A program made the position numbers and the translations under genes. DNA of 64,000 nucleotides from an uncultured Neglectibacter sp. (GTDB taxonomy: Bacteria; Bacillota; Clostridia; Oscillospirales; Acutalibacteraceae), in contig CAJFSY010000001.1 in assembly GCA_904419785.1 (NCBI GenBank), positions 327,078 to 391,077 of the forward strand. Direction: 5' to 3'. Below, piece after piece: positions 10,067 to 19,260 of this stretch (position 1 is its first letter; the number at the start of each line of letters is the position of its first letter). Under the pieces are notes generated by a model. It had not been told where the DNA came from. It did not search any database and worked only from the letters and a program-made list of their open reading frames with translations.

Positions 10067-10140
10067 GCTTAAAGCTACTCTTTTCCTCTACGAAAAATTT
10101 CATCTTCTCTCTTTTCCTTCGCGCAAAGAAAAAACAAAAC

Positions 10141-10170
10141 AAAAAGGCCCAGCACGAGCGCCAGGCCTTT
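10141..10170 (-). terminator. Intrinsic terminator after transketolase genes
   Basis: On the minus strand AAAGGCC is followed by a GC-rich loop and GGCCTTTTT, then a long T-rich stretch. It lies 16 bases beyond the tktC stop and upstream of the pyrH promoter. Confidence 0.8.
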
Positions 10171-10185
10171 GTCAAACTAATTGAT

Positions 10186-11130
10186 TTATTTGCCCAATAC
10201 TTTTTTCACGGTCGCTTCGATATTCTCTGCGGACAAACCGAATTCTTTCAGCAGATCCACAGCGGGACCGGAATGGCCGAACACATCGTTTACGCCGATC
10301 TTTGTAACGGGAGTGGGGCACACTTCCGACAAATAGGAAGCCACAGCTTCTCCCAAACCGCCCAAAACATTGTGCTCTTCCACTGTGACAATACGACCGG
10401 TCTCTTTCGCGGCTTTCAACACCAGCTCTTCGTCGAGAGGTTTAATGGTGTGCATATCGATGAGACGGGCGTCAATGCCAGCGGCTTCCAAAGCTTTTAC
10501 AGCCTTTACAGCCTCACCCACCATCAGGCCGGTAGCAATGATCGTAATATCTTTACCATCCCGCAAAGTGATCCCCTTGCCGATCTCAAACTTGTAATCG
10601 TCGTTATTGTTGCAGCTTTCAACCGCTAAACGGCCCAACCGGATATAAACAGGGCCAACATGCTCTGCAGCTGCTTTTACAGCGGCCAGCATCTCGTAGT
10701 GGTCAGCGGGGTTCAAGATCACCATGCCGGGAATGGACCGCATTAAAGCGATATCCTCACAGCACTGGTGAGTGGCACCGTCCTCACCTACGGAAATGCC
10801 TGCGTGAGAGCCCACGATCTTCACATTCAAATGGGGATAGCACACAGAATTGCGCACCTGCTCGAAAGCGCGCCCTGCGGAGAACATCGCAAAAGAAGCC
10901 GCAAAGGGCACCTTTCCGCAGGTAGCCAAACCGGCGGCGATACCTACCATGTTGCACTCGGCAATACCGCAATCAATGAAACGCTCAGGATACTTTTTCT
11001 TGAAGATGCCGGTCTTAGTGGCTTCCGCCAAGTCGGCGTCCAGCACCACAATATTGGGATTCGTTTCGGCCAGAGCAGTGATTGCTTCACCAAAGCTCTC
11101 ACGTGTGGCCTTTTTCACCATTTCAGCCAT
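10186..11130 (-). CDS. Transketolase, C-terminal subunit
   Basis: Pyrimidine-binding and C-terminal domains of a two-polypeptide transketolase; acts with the next gene upstream in the non-oxidative pentose phosphate pathway. The 314-residue product shows the transketolase pyrimidine domain (VVLDADLAEATKTGIF, FIDCGIAECNMVGIAAGLA with the catalytic Glu, THQCCEDIALMRSIPGM) and the C-terminal domain (VTVEEHNVLGGLGEAVA). It overlaps the N-terminal subunit by 8 bases, suggesting coupled translation, and has GGAGGTG upstream of the ATG. DXP synthase and pyruvate dehydrogenase E1-beta are related folds, but the split partner and motifs favour transketolase. Confidence 0.92.
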   Translation of the reverse strand: MAEMVKKATRESFGEAITALAETNPNIVVLDADLAEATKTGIFKKKYPERFIDCGIAECNMVGIAAGLATCGKVPFAASFAMFSAGRAFEQVRNSVCYPHLNVKIVGSHAGISVGEDGATHQCCEDIALMRSIPGMVILNPADHYEMLAAVKAAAEHVGPVYIRLGRLAVESCNNNDDYKFEIGKGITLRDGKDITIIATGLMVGEAVKAVKALEAAGIDARLIDMHTIKPLDEELVLKAAKETGRIVTVEEHNVLGGLGEAVASYLSEVCPTPVTKIGVNDVFGHSGPAVDLLKEFGLSAENIEATVKKVLGK

Positions 11131-11968
11131 TCTGCAGCACCTCCAGACTTTCGGTTAATTCTTTCTTGGCAACCTCGTACTCCTCTGCATTGGGAGCCTT
11201 GCCATGCCAGCCCACCTGGTTCTCCATAAAGGAAACGCCTTTGCCTTTGATCGTCTTAGCGATGATTGCAAAAGGCTTGCCTTTGCACGCCTTCGCCGCA
11301 GCGAACGCCTTCTCTAAATCGTCGAAATCGTTGCCGTTGATGGTCATCACTTCAAAGCCGAAAGCCTCAAACTTCGTATCAAAAGGCTCGGGACCGCCTA
11401 CTTGGGAAACAGGGCCGTCGATCTGCAAGCCGTTGAAATCTACGATAACGCACAGGTTGTCCAGCTTGTGATGGCCCGCGAACATGCAAGCTTCCCAAAC
11501 CTGGCCCTCTTCGCTTTCGCCGTCACCCAGCAGTGTATAAACACGATAGTCCTTATTGTCCATTTTGCCAGCCACCGCCATACCCGCAGCGGCAGAGATA
11601 CCTTGTCCCAAAGAGCCAGAGCTCATATCTACGCCAGGAGTTCCCTTCATATCAGGATGGCCTTGCAGCATAGCGCCAATATGACGCAATTTTTGAAGTT
11701 CGCTTTCCGCAAAATATCCCCGCTGCGCCAAAACAGCATAAAGTCCGGGAGCGCAGTGGCCTTTGGAAAGAACAAAACGGTCCCGGTCTGCCTTTTGGGG
11801 GTCTTTCGGATCAATGTTCAGTTCTTTGAAATAGAGATAGGTAAAAATGTCGGCCGAAGAGAGAGAACCTCCCGGATGGCCGGACTTGGCGTGGAACACG
11901 CCTTCCAGGATGCCGAGACGCACCTTCGCTGCGGTAACCGCAAGTTCTTTGCGTTCTTGAGCGTTCAT
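11123..11968 (-). CDS. Transketolase, N-terminal subunit
   Basis: Thiamine-diphosphate-binding half of the split transketolase. The 281 residues include HAKSGHPGGSLS near 26-37, FVLSKGHCAPGLYA, and the ThDP motif GDGESEEGQVWEA followed by DFNGLQIDG. The normal 660-residue enzyme is cut here into two overlapping genes, as in many anaerobes and archaea. The gene has its own promoter (TTGCTT, 17, TACAAT) about 55 bases upstream and ends inside the start of the C-terminal subunit. Confidence 0.93.
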   Translation of the reverse strand: MNAQERKELAVTAAKVRLGILEGVFHAKSGHPGGSLSSADIFTYLYFKELNIDPKDPQKADRDRFVLSKGHCAPGLYAVLAQRGYFAESELQKLRHIGAMLQGHPDMKGTPGVDMSSGSLGQGISAAAGMAVAGKMDNKDYRVYTLLGDGESEEGQVWEACMFAGHHKLDNLCVIVDFNGLQIDGPVSQVGGPEPFDTKFEAFGFEVMTINGNDFDDLEKAFAAAKACKGKPFAIIAKTIKGKGVSFMENQVGWHGKAPNAEEYEVAKKELTESLEVLQNG

Positions 11969-12023
11969 AGTTGCTTACCAGTCCTTTCCAACCAAAGATC
12001 ATGAGTTTCCTCATACTTGGCTA

Positions 12024-12052
12024 ATTGTATCTTATTTTTCAAAAAAAAGCAA
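12024..12052 (-). promoter_or_regulatory. Sigma-A-type promoter of transketolase genes
   Basis: Minus strand TTGCTT, 17-base T/A-rich spacer, TACAAT, 55 bases before the tktN start. The 11969-12227 interval holds only this promoter and AT-rich leader for the plus-strand DUF3892 gene. Confidence 0.65.
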
Positions 12053-12227
12053 TCCAAAGTTCCGTTTCGGCTTTTTTCTTGAACTTGCAGTTTCTTTTTT
12101 CGATTTCTGCCAGCGAAGATTCTTCTATGAGAAAATTTCTTTCGCATAATAGACTAACGCAAAGAACAAACTAGCGGTGAACACTTTTTGAGTTTCCGCG
12201 CATCCGCGCAAGAAAGGAAGTTCCTCT

Positions 12228-12533
12228 ATGAAACAAAAAAACGGCAGGATTGGCAATCTGCCCGCAAACATCAACATTATGAATCCCGTCCCCAACAAGG
12301 ACGCGAAAACCATCACCAGCCTAATCCGCAAAAACGGCAAGGTTTCTGGCTATGAGCTTTCTGACGGACGGGTGCTTTCCAAACGGGAAGGCGTGGCCTT
12401 GGCAAAACAAGGTGGGATTCGCGGAGTGGCTATCGCCAGCCGCAACGGCAGCGAATACCTCCGCTCTCTCCCTGACGAAAATGAATCCAACAATCTGGGC
12501 GATCTGCCTACTTCACCGGAAAGTTTCCACTAA
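12228..12533 (+). CDS. DUF3892 domain protein
   Basis: Small 101-residue protein of unknown function. The central part (about residues 22-95) fits the DUF3892 pattern: KTITSLIRKNGKVSGYELSDG, then a GVALAKQGGIRGV stretch, an SRNGSEYLRSLPD segment and a closing NNLGDLP. These proteins are common in Firmicutes and often small and single-domain. AAGAAAGGAAG lies a few bases before the ATG. It stands alone, divergent from transketolase and convergent with PFOR, with which it shares a terminator. No signal peptide or membrane segment is visible. Confidence 0.8.
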   Translation: MKQKNGRIGNLPANINIMNPVPNKDAKTITSLIRKNGKVSGYELSDGRVLSKREGVALAKQGGIRGVAIASRNGSEYLRSLPDENESNNLGDLPTSPESFH

Positions 12534-12582
12534 AGGCAGAATCTTCCCACCCATCAGAAAAGTCCACCCTCGGAAAAACACA

Positions 12583-12616
12583 AAAATCCCCTGGCTGTTA
12601 CCAGCCAGGGGATTTT
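12583..12616. terminator. Bidirectional intrinsic terminator
   Basis: AAATCCCCTGGCTG pairs with CAGCCAGGGGATTT across a four-base loop, with T-rich runs on both sides. It ends the DUF3892 gene (plus) and the PFOR gene (minus). Confidence 0.9.
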
Positions 12617-12654
12617 CTATTTAAGAATTAGAGAACACATCCAAAGCAGGACGA

Positions 12655-15600
12655 TTACTCGGCCATCTTCTTCAGCTTCTCATACTTCTCAGCAGCATAC
12701 TTCTCAGCGTTGGCGAACAACTTCTCAGCACGCTCGGGGAAGGAACGAGTCAAGCTGTTGTAACGCACTTCGCCCATGATGAAGTCGCGATAAGAAGCAG
12801 TGGGAGCCTTGCTGTCCAGCTGGAAGGGATTCTCGCCGTTATCAGCCCGACGGGGGTCGAAACGGAAGTTATGCCAGTAGCCAGCAGCCACAGCCTTCTT
12901 CTCTTCCATCTGAGATACGCCCATGCCGCCCTTGATACCATGGTTGATGCAAGGAGCGTAAGCCAGGATGATAGAGGGACCATGATAGCTCTCAGCCTCA
13001 TTGAAGGCCTTGATGCACTGGTTCATGTCAGCGCCCATAGCAACCTGAGCTACATATACATAGCCATAGCTCATAGCGATAGCAGCCAGATCCTTCTTCT
13101 TGGTGGCCTTACCGGTAGCAGCAAACTGTGCCACGGAGCCGCAAGGAGTGGACTTGGAAGCCTGACCACCGGTGTTGGAATACACTTCGGTATCAAACAC
13201 CAGAACATTGATATCTTCACCAGAAGCCAAAGCATGATCCAAGCCGCCGAAGCCGATATCATAAGCCCAGCCGTCGCCGCCCAGAATCCACATGGACTTC
13301 TTGGCCAGGAAATCTTTATCCTTCAAAATCTGAGAAGCCAAAGCGCAAGCTTCGCACTTGCAGCCGGGGATGACGCCCTCTTCCAGAGCAGCGATAAACG
13401 CCTCGGTAGCGGGGCCATTCTCCACACGGTCAGCCATGGTATCAAGCCACTTCTGGCCGGCTTCCTTGATCTCGGCGGTAGCGTACTCCACAGCGATCAG
13501 CTTCTCGGTAAGCTCAGCCAGACGGCCGCGCACAGCGTTCTGAGCCAGGGTCATGCCCAAGCCGAACTCAGCGTTATCCTCGAACAGGGAGTTTTCCCAA
13601 GCGGGGCCGTGGCCCTTCTTGTTCACGGTGTAAGGAGTAGCAGGTGCAGAACCGCCCCAGATGGAGGAGCAGCCGGTAGCGTTGGCGATGAACATCTTGT
13701 CGCCGAACAGCTGGGTGGCCAGCTTGGCGTAAGGAGTCTCACCGCAGCCGCCGCAAGCGCCGGAGAACTCCAGCAAGGGCTGCTTGAACTGGCTGCCCTT
13801 CACGCTGGTCTCTTTGAACTTAGCAGCAACCTCTTCCTTAGCAGGCAGGTCGATACCATACTCGAACACAGCCTCCTGAGCTCTCTGGGTGTCGATGGGA
13901 GACATCTTCAGAGCCTTCTCCTTGGCAGGGCAGGTGGATACGCAAGAGCCGCAGCCGGTGCAGTCCAGAGGAGAAATGACCATAGCAAAGTTCATGCCGG
14001 GTACGCCGGTCATGGGCTTAGCCTTGGTGCCTTCGGGAGCATTCTTCAGTTCCTCGTCGGTCATAGCGATGGGACGGATGACCGCATGGGGACACACATA
14101 AGAACACTGGTTACACTGGATGCAGTTATCCACGATCCACTCGGGAACATCCACAGCCACGCCGCGCTTCTCGTAAGCGGCAGTACCCTGGGGAGAAGTA
14201 CCGTCAGCATACTTCTCGAAGGTGGAAACAGGCAGATCCTTGCCATGGAAGGAGTTCACGGGGAACACCACGTTGTTTACGTAATCCACCAGCTCAGGAC
14301 GGTTGCCGGTAGCAACCTTGGGCTGAGAATCGTCCACAGCGTCCTTCCAGGAAGCGGGAACTTCAACCTTCACGTAGCCATTGGCACCACGATCGATAGC
14401 ATCGTGGTTCATCTTGACGATAGCATCGCCCTTGCGGCTATAGGACTTGGTAGCGGCATCCTTCATGTACTTGATGGCATCCTCTTCGGGGATGATCTTG
14501 GCAATGGAGAAGAAAGCGGACTGCAGCACGGTGTTGGTACGGGTGCCCAGGCCCAGCTCTTTGCCGATCTTGAAGGCGTCGATGGTGTAGAAGTTGATGT
14601 CGTTGTCGGCGATGAATTTCTTCACCTTGCCGGGCAGACGCTCGTCCAGCTCTTTGGCATCCCAAGAGCAGTTCAGCAGGAAGCTGCCGCCCTTCTTCAG
14701 ATCCTGCACCATATCATAGGTGTCAAGATAAGCGGGGTTGGAGCAAGCCACGAAGTCAGCCTTAGAGATGTAGTAGGTGGACTTGATGGGGGTATGACCA
14801 AAACGCAGGTGAGAAATGGTCAAGCCGCCGGACTTCTTGGAGTCATAGTCGAAGTAGCCCTGAGCATACATGTCGGTGTGGTCGCCGATGATCTTGATGG
14901 AGTTCTTGTTGGCGCCCACAGTACCGTCGGAGCCCAGGCCCCAGAACTTACAGGAAGTGGTGCCGGCAGGAGCGGTATCGGGGTCCTCGTTGGCTTCCAG
15001 AGACAGATGGGTCACGTCGTCCACAATGCCGATGGTGAAGCGCTTCTTGGGCTCGGCCTTCTCCATGTTGCGGTATACGGCGATGATGTCGCTGGGCTTG
15101 GTGTCCTTGGAACCCAGGCCGTAACGGCCGGAGTATACGGGGCATGCGCCGAAGGGAGTGCCGTTGATAGCAGCCAGCACGTCCAGATACAGGGGCTCGC
15201 CAATGGAGCCGGGCTCCTTGGTGCGGTCCAGCACGGAGATCTGCTTTACAGTCTCGGGCAGAACTTCCAGCAGGTACTTGGCCACGAAGGGACGATACAG
15301 GTGAACCTTGACCAGGCCCACTTTTTCCCCGGCGGCATTCAGGTAGTCGATGACTTCCTCAATGGTCTCGCAGGCGGAACCCATGGCGATGATGACCTTG
15401 TCGGCATCGGGAGCGCCATAGTAGTTGAAAGGCTTGTAGTTGGTGCCGATCTTCTCGTTGACCTTGTTCATGTAGTCCACAACAACTTCCGGCACAGCGT
15501 CGTAATACTTGTTGCAGGCTTCACGGGCCTGGAAGAAGATATCGCCGTTCTGGGCCTGACCGCGGAGCACAGGATGCTCGGGGTTCAGAGCGTTGCGGCG

Positions 15601-16209
15601 GAACGCGTCCACAGCGTCCCAATCCAGCAGGTCGCCCAGATCGTCATAATCCCACACCTGAATCTTCTGAATCTCATGGGAGGTGCGGAAACCGTCGAAG
15701 AAGTGGAGGAAAGGTACCCGGCCCTTAATCGCGGAGAGATGGGCCACGGCGCCCAGATCCATGACTTCCTGGGGGCTGTTGGAACACAGCATCGCATAAC
15801 CGGTCTGACGGCAGGCGTACACGTCGGAATGGTCGCCGAAGATGTTCAGCGCGTGGGTAGCCACCGTACGAGCGGAAACGTGGATGACGCTGGGCAACAA
15901 CTCGCCAGCCATCTTGTACATGTTGGGGATCATCAGCAGCAGGCCCTGAGAAGCGGTGTAGGTGGTGGTGAGAGCACCAGCCGCCAAAGAACCGTGCACT
16001 GCGCCAGCAGCGCCAGCCTCAGACTGCATCTCGGTGACCCGGACTTCTCTGCCGAACAGGTTCTTGCGGCCTGCAGCGGCATACTTGTCGGTCTCATCCG
16101 CCATTACAGAAGAGGGCGTGATGGGGTAGATAGCAGCAACGTCGGTAAACGCATAAGAAACGTGCGCAGCGGCGCTGTTGCCATCCATGGTTTTCATTTT
16201 TCTTGCCAT
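12655..16209 (-). CDS. nifJ: Pyruvate:ferredoxin (flavodoxin) oxidoreductase
   Basis: Converts pyruvate and CoA to acetyl-CoA, CO2 and reduced ferredoxin; central to anaerobic energy metabolism. The 1184-residue single chain fuses all subunits. The N-terminal domain starts with MDGNSAAAHVSYAFTDVAAIYPITPSS; two 4Fe-4S motifs follow, CIQCNQCSYVCPHAVIRP (near residue 700) and CTGCGSCVSTCPAKEKAL (near 760); the ThDP domain has CGGCGETPYAKL, NATGCSSIWGG, and GGDGWAYDIGFGGLDHALASG. Further C-terminal cysteines (CKCEAC) fit the proximal cluster. AAAGGAGG precedes the ATG. Codon use is strongly biased towards C-ending codons, as expected for a highly expressed gene, which leaves a long open frame on the opposite strand. 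Confidence 0.97.
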   Translation of the reverse strand: MARKMKTMDGNSAAAHVSYAFTDVAAIYPITPSSVMADETDKYAAAGRKNLFGREVRVTEMQSEAGAAGAVHGSLAAGALTTTYTASQGLLLMIPNMYKMAGELLPSVIHVSARTVATHALNIFGDHSDVYACRQTGYAMLCSNSPQEVMDLGAVAHLSAIKGRVPFLHFFDGFRTSHEIQKIQVWDYDDLGDLLDWDAVDAFRRNALNPEHPVLRGQAQNGDIFFQAREACNKYYDAVPEVVVDYMNKVNEKIGTNYKPFNYYGAPDADKVIIAMGSACETIEEVIDYLNAAGEKVGLVKVHLYRPFVAKYLLEVLPETVKQISVLDRTKEPGSIGEPLYLDVLAAINGTPFGACPVYSGRYGLGSKDTKPSDIIAVYRNMEKAEPKKRFTIGIVDDVTHLSLEANEDPDTAPAGTTSCKFWGLGSDGTVGANKNSIKIIGDHTDMYAQGYFDYDSKKSGGLTISHLRFGHTPIKSTYYISKADFVACSNPAYLDTYDMVQDLKKGGSFLLNCSWDAKELDERLPGKVKKFIADNDINFYTIDAFKIGKELGLGTRTNTVLQSAFFSIAKIIPEEDAIKYMKDAATKSYSRKGDAIVKMNHDAIDRGANGYVKVEVPASWKDAVDDSQPKVATGNRPELVDYVNNVVFPVNSFHGKDLPVSTFEKYADGTSPQGTAAYEKRGVAVDVPEWIVDNCIQCNQCSYVCPHAVIRPIAMTDEELKNAPEGTKAKPMTGVPGMNFAMVISPLDCTGCGSCVSTCPAKEKALKMSPIDTQRAQEAVFEYGIDLPAKEEVAAKFKETSVKGSQFKQPLLEFSGACGGCGETPYAKLATQLFGDKMFIANATGCSSIWGGSAPATPYTVNKKGHGPAWENSLFEDNAEFGLGMTLAQNAVRGRLAELTEKLIAVEYATAEIKEAGQKWLDTMADRVENGPATEAFIAALEEGVIPGCKCEACALASQILKDKDFLAKKSMWILGGDGWAYDIGFGGLDHALASGEDINVLVFDTEVYSNTGGQASKSTPCGSVAQFAATGKATKKKDLAAIAMSYGYVYVAQVAMGADMNQCIKAFNEAESYHGPSIILAYAPCINHGIKGGMGVSQMEEKKAVAAGYWHNFRFDPRRADNGENPFQLDSKAPTASYRDFIMGEVRYNSLTRSFPERAEKLFANAEKYAAEKYEKLKKMAE

Positions 16210-16293
16210 GAAGTATTTCCTCCTTTTAGGATGATCAAAAGGGATATGCCGGGCATTTTCCGGTGTGCTGCCTAAAGATACCCGTGCTGTTTT

Positions 16294-16322
16294 ATTCTAG
16301 CATTTTTTTAGTGCCCTGTAAA
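16294..16322 (-). promoter_or_regulatory. Sigma-A-type promoter of nifJ
   Basis: Minus strand TTTACA, 17-base spacer, TAGAAT; the start codon is 85 bases further on behind AAAGGAGG. Confidence 0.7.
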
Positions 16323-16333
16323 GGCATAAAAAA

Positions 16334-16364
16334 GGGGATTTGTCAACTTTTTGGCAAATCCCCT
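16334..16364 (-). terminator. Terminator-like hairpin between divergent promoters
   Basis: GGGGATTTG pairs perfectly with CAAATCCCC around a 12-13-base loop; on the minus strand a run of six T follows. No minus-strand gene lies just upstream, and the nifJ promoter starts after it, so its role is unclear (see findings). Confidence 0.6.
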
Positions 16365-16373
16365 CCTCCCTAT

Positions 16374-16402
16374 TTGACATCTATTGGCCTTTCAGGTAAA
16401 AT
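16374..16402 (+). promoter_or_regulatory. Sigma-A-type promoter of the CNNM/MATE pair
   Basis: TTGACA, 17-base spacer, TAAAAT, about 60 bases before the ATG at 16461. Confidence 0.8.
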
Positions 16403-16460
16403 AAGAAGCAATAGCGCCGGGCAAAGTCCGGCCCGCTTTATGAAAGGGGTTTAATTTTTC

Positions 16461-17810
16461 ATGTCACCCGAACCGGACAGTTATTTTATTCTCACTGTTG
16501 TGCTCGCTGTGTTATGCCTTGTGCTCTCTTTCTTTTACGCGGCAGGCGAATCCGCCGTGGATTTTCTCTCGCAGGCCCAAGTCAAAAAAGATGCTGATGA
16601 GGGAAACCCCAGCGCACGAAGGCTCGTGAAGCTTGTAAACTGGCAAAAAGCCGCCGTCTCTCCCTTGCAGGCGGGTTTGGCGCTTTTTGGCCTTTTAGGA
16701 CTGGGCTCAAGCATTTTCGCTTTCGTCTGGTTGGCAGAAAACGCCCTTTCTCCAGTGCAGGGGGACCGGTTGCGGTTCTTTTTAGCTGTACTTATCATAA
16801 CCGTAGTTTATCTTCTTGTATTTTTTCTTTTTGGAAACCTGCTTCCGAAGAAAAGCGCCCGCCACAATGCCAAGGAGTTTGCCTACCGTTACAGCACCCT
16901 TTTGTGCGCGTTGCAAGCTCTGGCATTCCCGTTTTTAAAGTTCTGTGCTCTCATCGTCAACGGTATTTTGCGGCTGTGCGGCATCGACCCCCATATCTTA
17001 GACGACCCGGTCACTGAGGAAGAAATCCTCCAGATGGTAGGCGAAGGCGAAGAAAAGGGCGTCATCGAGGAAACTGAGCTGGACATGATCACCAATATCC
17101 TCGATTTCAAAGATACCACCACGGAAGAAACCATGACACACCGCACGGACATCATCGCCGTGGAAGATACCGCGCCCATCGAAGAAGTGGTGGAAGCCTC
17201 CGTGGAAAACGGCTGTTCCCGCATTCCCGTATACCACGAGGACATCGACACTGTGGTCGGCATTTGTTATATCAAAGACCTGCTGCCTTATGTTGGCCGC
17301 GAGGTACCGGACTTTATCAAGATCACCGACTTGATGCGTCCCGCCTATTTTGTGCCCGAAACGAAGAAATGCAGCCAGCTCTTTACAGAAATGACGGAAC
17401 GCAAAGTGCAGATCGCCATTGTGCTGGATGAATACGGCGGCACCGCCGGACTTATCACGTTAGAGGATTTGGTGGAATCCATTGTGGGCAACATTCAGGA
17501 TGAATATGACCATGAAGAAGAGGAAATCCACCGGATGAGCGAGACAGAATTTACCGTTGACGGCACCGCTTCTGTGGACGAAGTCTCTGACATGATCGGA
17601 TTCCAGCTGCCTGAAGGCGAGTATGATACCATTGCGGGCTTTGTCACAGAACAGCTTGGGAGACTTCCCAAGATCGGGGAACATCCCCAAGTGAAGATCA
17701 ACGGCATAACTATTACCGTTTTGGAAGTGGAAGAACAGCGCATCGCCCGGCTGCTTCTTGTAAAAGACCCCAATGAATCCCAGGAAAAAGAGGAAGCGCA
17801 GCATAAATGA
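16461..17810 (+). CDS. CNNM/CBS-domain membrane protein (hemolysin C/CorC family)
   Basis: Integral membrane protein of the family that includes Mg2+ efflux proteins (MpfA, CNNM) and was earlier annotated as hemolysin. The 449 residues show a DUF21/CNNM membrane domain (about 1-190, four hydrophobic segments including FFYAAGESAVDFLSQAQVKK), a CBS pair (about 205-345, with MTHRTDIIAVEDTAPIEEV and IAIVLDEYGGTAGLITLEDLVE), and a C-terminal CorC_HlyC domain (about 360-440). GAAAGGGG lies upstream of the ATG. It overlaps the MATE gene by four bases (ATGA), so the two are probably translated together. Substrate cannot be read from the sequence; Mg2+ export is the best guess. Confidence 0.9.
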   Translation: MSPEPDSYFILTVVLAVLCLVLSFFYAAGESAVDFLSQAQVKKDADEGNPSARRLVKLVNWQKAAVSPLQAGLALFGLLGLGSSIFAFVWLAENALSPVQGDRLRFFLAVLIITVVYLLVFFLFGNLLPKKSARHNAKEFAYRYSTLLCALQALAFPFLKFCALIVNGILRLCGIDPHILDDPVTEEEILQMVGEGEEKGVIEETELDMITNILDFKDTTTEETMTHRTDIIAVEDTAPIEEVVEASVENGCSRIPVYHEDIDTVVGICYIKDLLPYVGREVPDFIKITDLMRPAYFVPETKKCSQLFTEMTERKVQIAIVLDEYGGTAGLITLEDLVESIVGNIQDEYDHEEEEIHRMSETEFTVDGTASVDEVSDMIGFQLPEGEYDTIAGFVTEQLGRLPKIGEHPQVKINGITITVLEVEEQRIARLLLVKDPNESQEKEEAQHK

Positions 17811-19225
17811 GCCATTCACAGGAGACTCCCAACCATCCCAAAAGCATAGATATCCAGCCCGATGAAAAGAACATTCTCGGCACAGCCCCCATTGGGAAAT
17901 TGTTGTTTTCTTTAGCTGTGCCTGCCATCACCGCCCAAGTGGTGAATATGCTCTACAACATTGTGGACCGCATCTATATCGGCCATATTCCAGAGATCGG
18001 CACAGCAGCCCTTACCGGTGTGGGCATCACCTTCCCAATTATCACGTTGATCAGCGCTTTCAGTTCTCTGGTAGCAATGGGAGGAGCGCCCAGAGCGTCT
18101 ATCGCTATGGGAGAAGGCAACAAAAAACGGGCTGAACAGATTTTAGGAAACTGTTTCACCACCTTACTGGCTTTTTCCCTGATACTTACCGTGGTGTTTC
18201 TCATTTTTCAAGAGCCAATTCTCTGGGCGTTCGGCGCTAGTGGGAACACCATCGGCTATGCCACAGATTATATGCGCATTTATGTCTGCGGCACTGTATT
18301 CGTGCAGATCGCTCTCGGGATGAATATGTTTATCACTTCCCAAGGATTTGCCAAAACAAGTATGCTCACAGTCATTATTGGCGCCGCGCTGAACATCGCC
18401 TTGGACCCACTTTTTATCTTTGTGTTCAACATGGGCGTGCAGGGGGCCGCCACCGCTACGGTGTTATCCCAAGCCGTTTCAGCCATATGGGTCCTTTTGT
18501 TTCTGCTGGGAAAGCGCACCACTTTAAAAATCAAGGCAAAATGTATGGTCATCCAATGGAAAATCCTCTTGCCGGTGCTGGCGTTAGGAGTCTCCCCTTT
18601 CATCATGCAAAGTACCGAAAGCCTGTTGAGCGTGGTGCTGAACACTTCCCTGCTGCGCTATGGCGGCGATACCGCTGTGGGAGCGTACACCGTGATCGCC
18701 AGCATCATGCAGGTCATCAACCTTCCTTTGCAGGGCTTGACCCAAGGCGCCCAGCCTATCACCAGCTTTAACTATGGCGCCCGAGATATGGCCAGGGTGC
18801 GCAAATCCATTCGTTTGCTGCTCACCTGTACTTTGTCTTACAGCTTTTTGTTTTGGCTGCTGATCATGCTGATCCCACAAATATTCGTGGGCATCTTCAC
18901 CAGCGACCCTCAGCTGATGGATACTGCTGTTTGGGCTGTGCGCATTTTCTTGTTCGGTGTATTCGCCTTTGGCGCGCAAACTGGTTTTCAACAGTCTTTT
19001 CTGGCGCTGGGCCAGGCCAAAGCTTCCCTGCTGCTGGCATTGTTGCGGAAGATCATCCTCTTGATCCCCCTCATCTACATTTTGCCTTTGTTTTTCAGCG
19101 ACAAGCTTTTCGGTGTCTTTGTGGCCGAACCCATCGCGGATATTTTGGCGGCTTCCACCACCACTGTATCTTTCCTGCTTTGGGCAAGGAAAAACCTGCG
19201 GGACAAAAAAGCCCAAAATCCATAA
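17807..19225 (+). CDS. MATE family efflux transporter
   Basis: Na+- or H+-coupled multidrug exporter of the NorM/DinF-like superfamily. The 472-residue protein has about 12 hydrophobic segments in two similar halves, beginning after a 25-residue hydrophilic tail (ILGTAPIGKLLFSLAVPAITAQVVNMLYNIVDRIYIG is the family start block, here with its core at residues 27-60). Repeat-like motifs GVGITFPI and the PLQGLTQGAQPITSFNYGA block at the start of the second half support the call. It is translationally coupled to the CNNM protein. Substrate unknown. Confidence 0.93.
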   Translation: MSHSQETPNHPKSIDIQPDEKNILGTAPIGKLLFSLAVPAITAQVVNMLYNIVDRIYIGHIPEIGTAALTGVGITFPIITLISAFSSLVAMGGAPRASIAMGEGNKKRAEQILGNCFTTLLAFSLILTVVFLIFQEPILWAFGASGNTIGYATDYMRIYVCGTVFVQIALGMNMFITSQGFAKTSMLTVIIGAALNIALDPLFIFVFNMGVQGAATATVLSQAVSAIWVLLFLLGKRTTLKIKAKCMVIQWKILLPVLALGVSPFIMQSTESLLSVVLNTSLLRYGGDTAVGAYTVIASIMQVINLPLQGLTQGAQPITSFNYGARDMARVRKSIRLLLTCTLSYSFLFWLLIMLIPQIFVGIFTSDPQLMDTAVWAVRIFLFGVFAFGAQTGFQQSFLALGQAKASLLLALLRKIILLIPLIYILPLFFSDKLFGVFVAEPIADILAASTTTVSFLLWARKNLRDKKAQNP

Positions 19226-19232
19226 AAAATAT

Positions 19233-19255
19233 GGGCCGCGGCATTGCCGCGGCCC
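19233..19255. terminator. Bidirectional terminator between MATE and the 56-aa gene
   Basis: GGGCCGCGGC pairs with GCCGCGGCCC. On the minus strand it is followed by ATATTTTTTAT, a good U-tract; on the plus strand the tail is weaker (TTCTGTT). Confidence 0.8.
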
Positions 19256-19260
19256 TTCTG

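Noticed and set aside
12871..16275. A 1134-codon open frame on the plus strand opposite nifJ
   Set aside because: It mirrors PFOR over its whole length. Strong codon bias in a highly expressed gene removes stops from the opposite frame; there is no ribosome site or recognisable domain.
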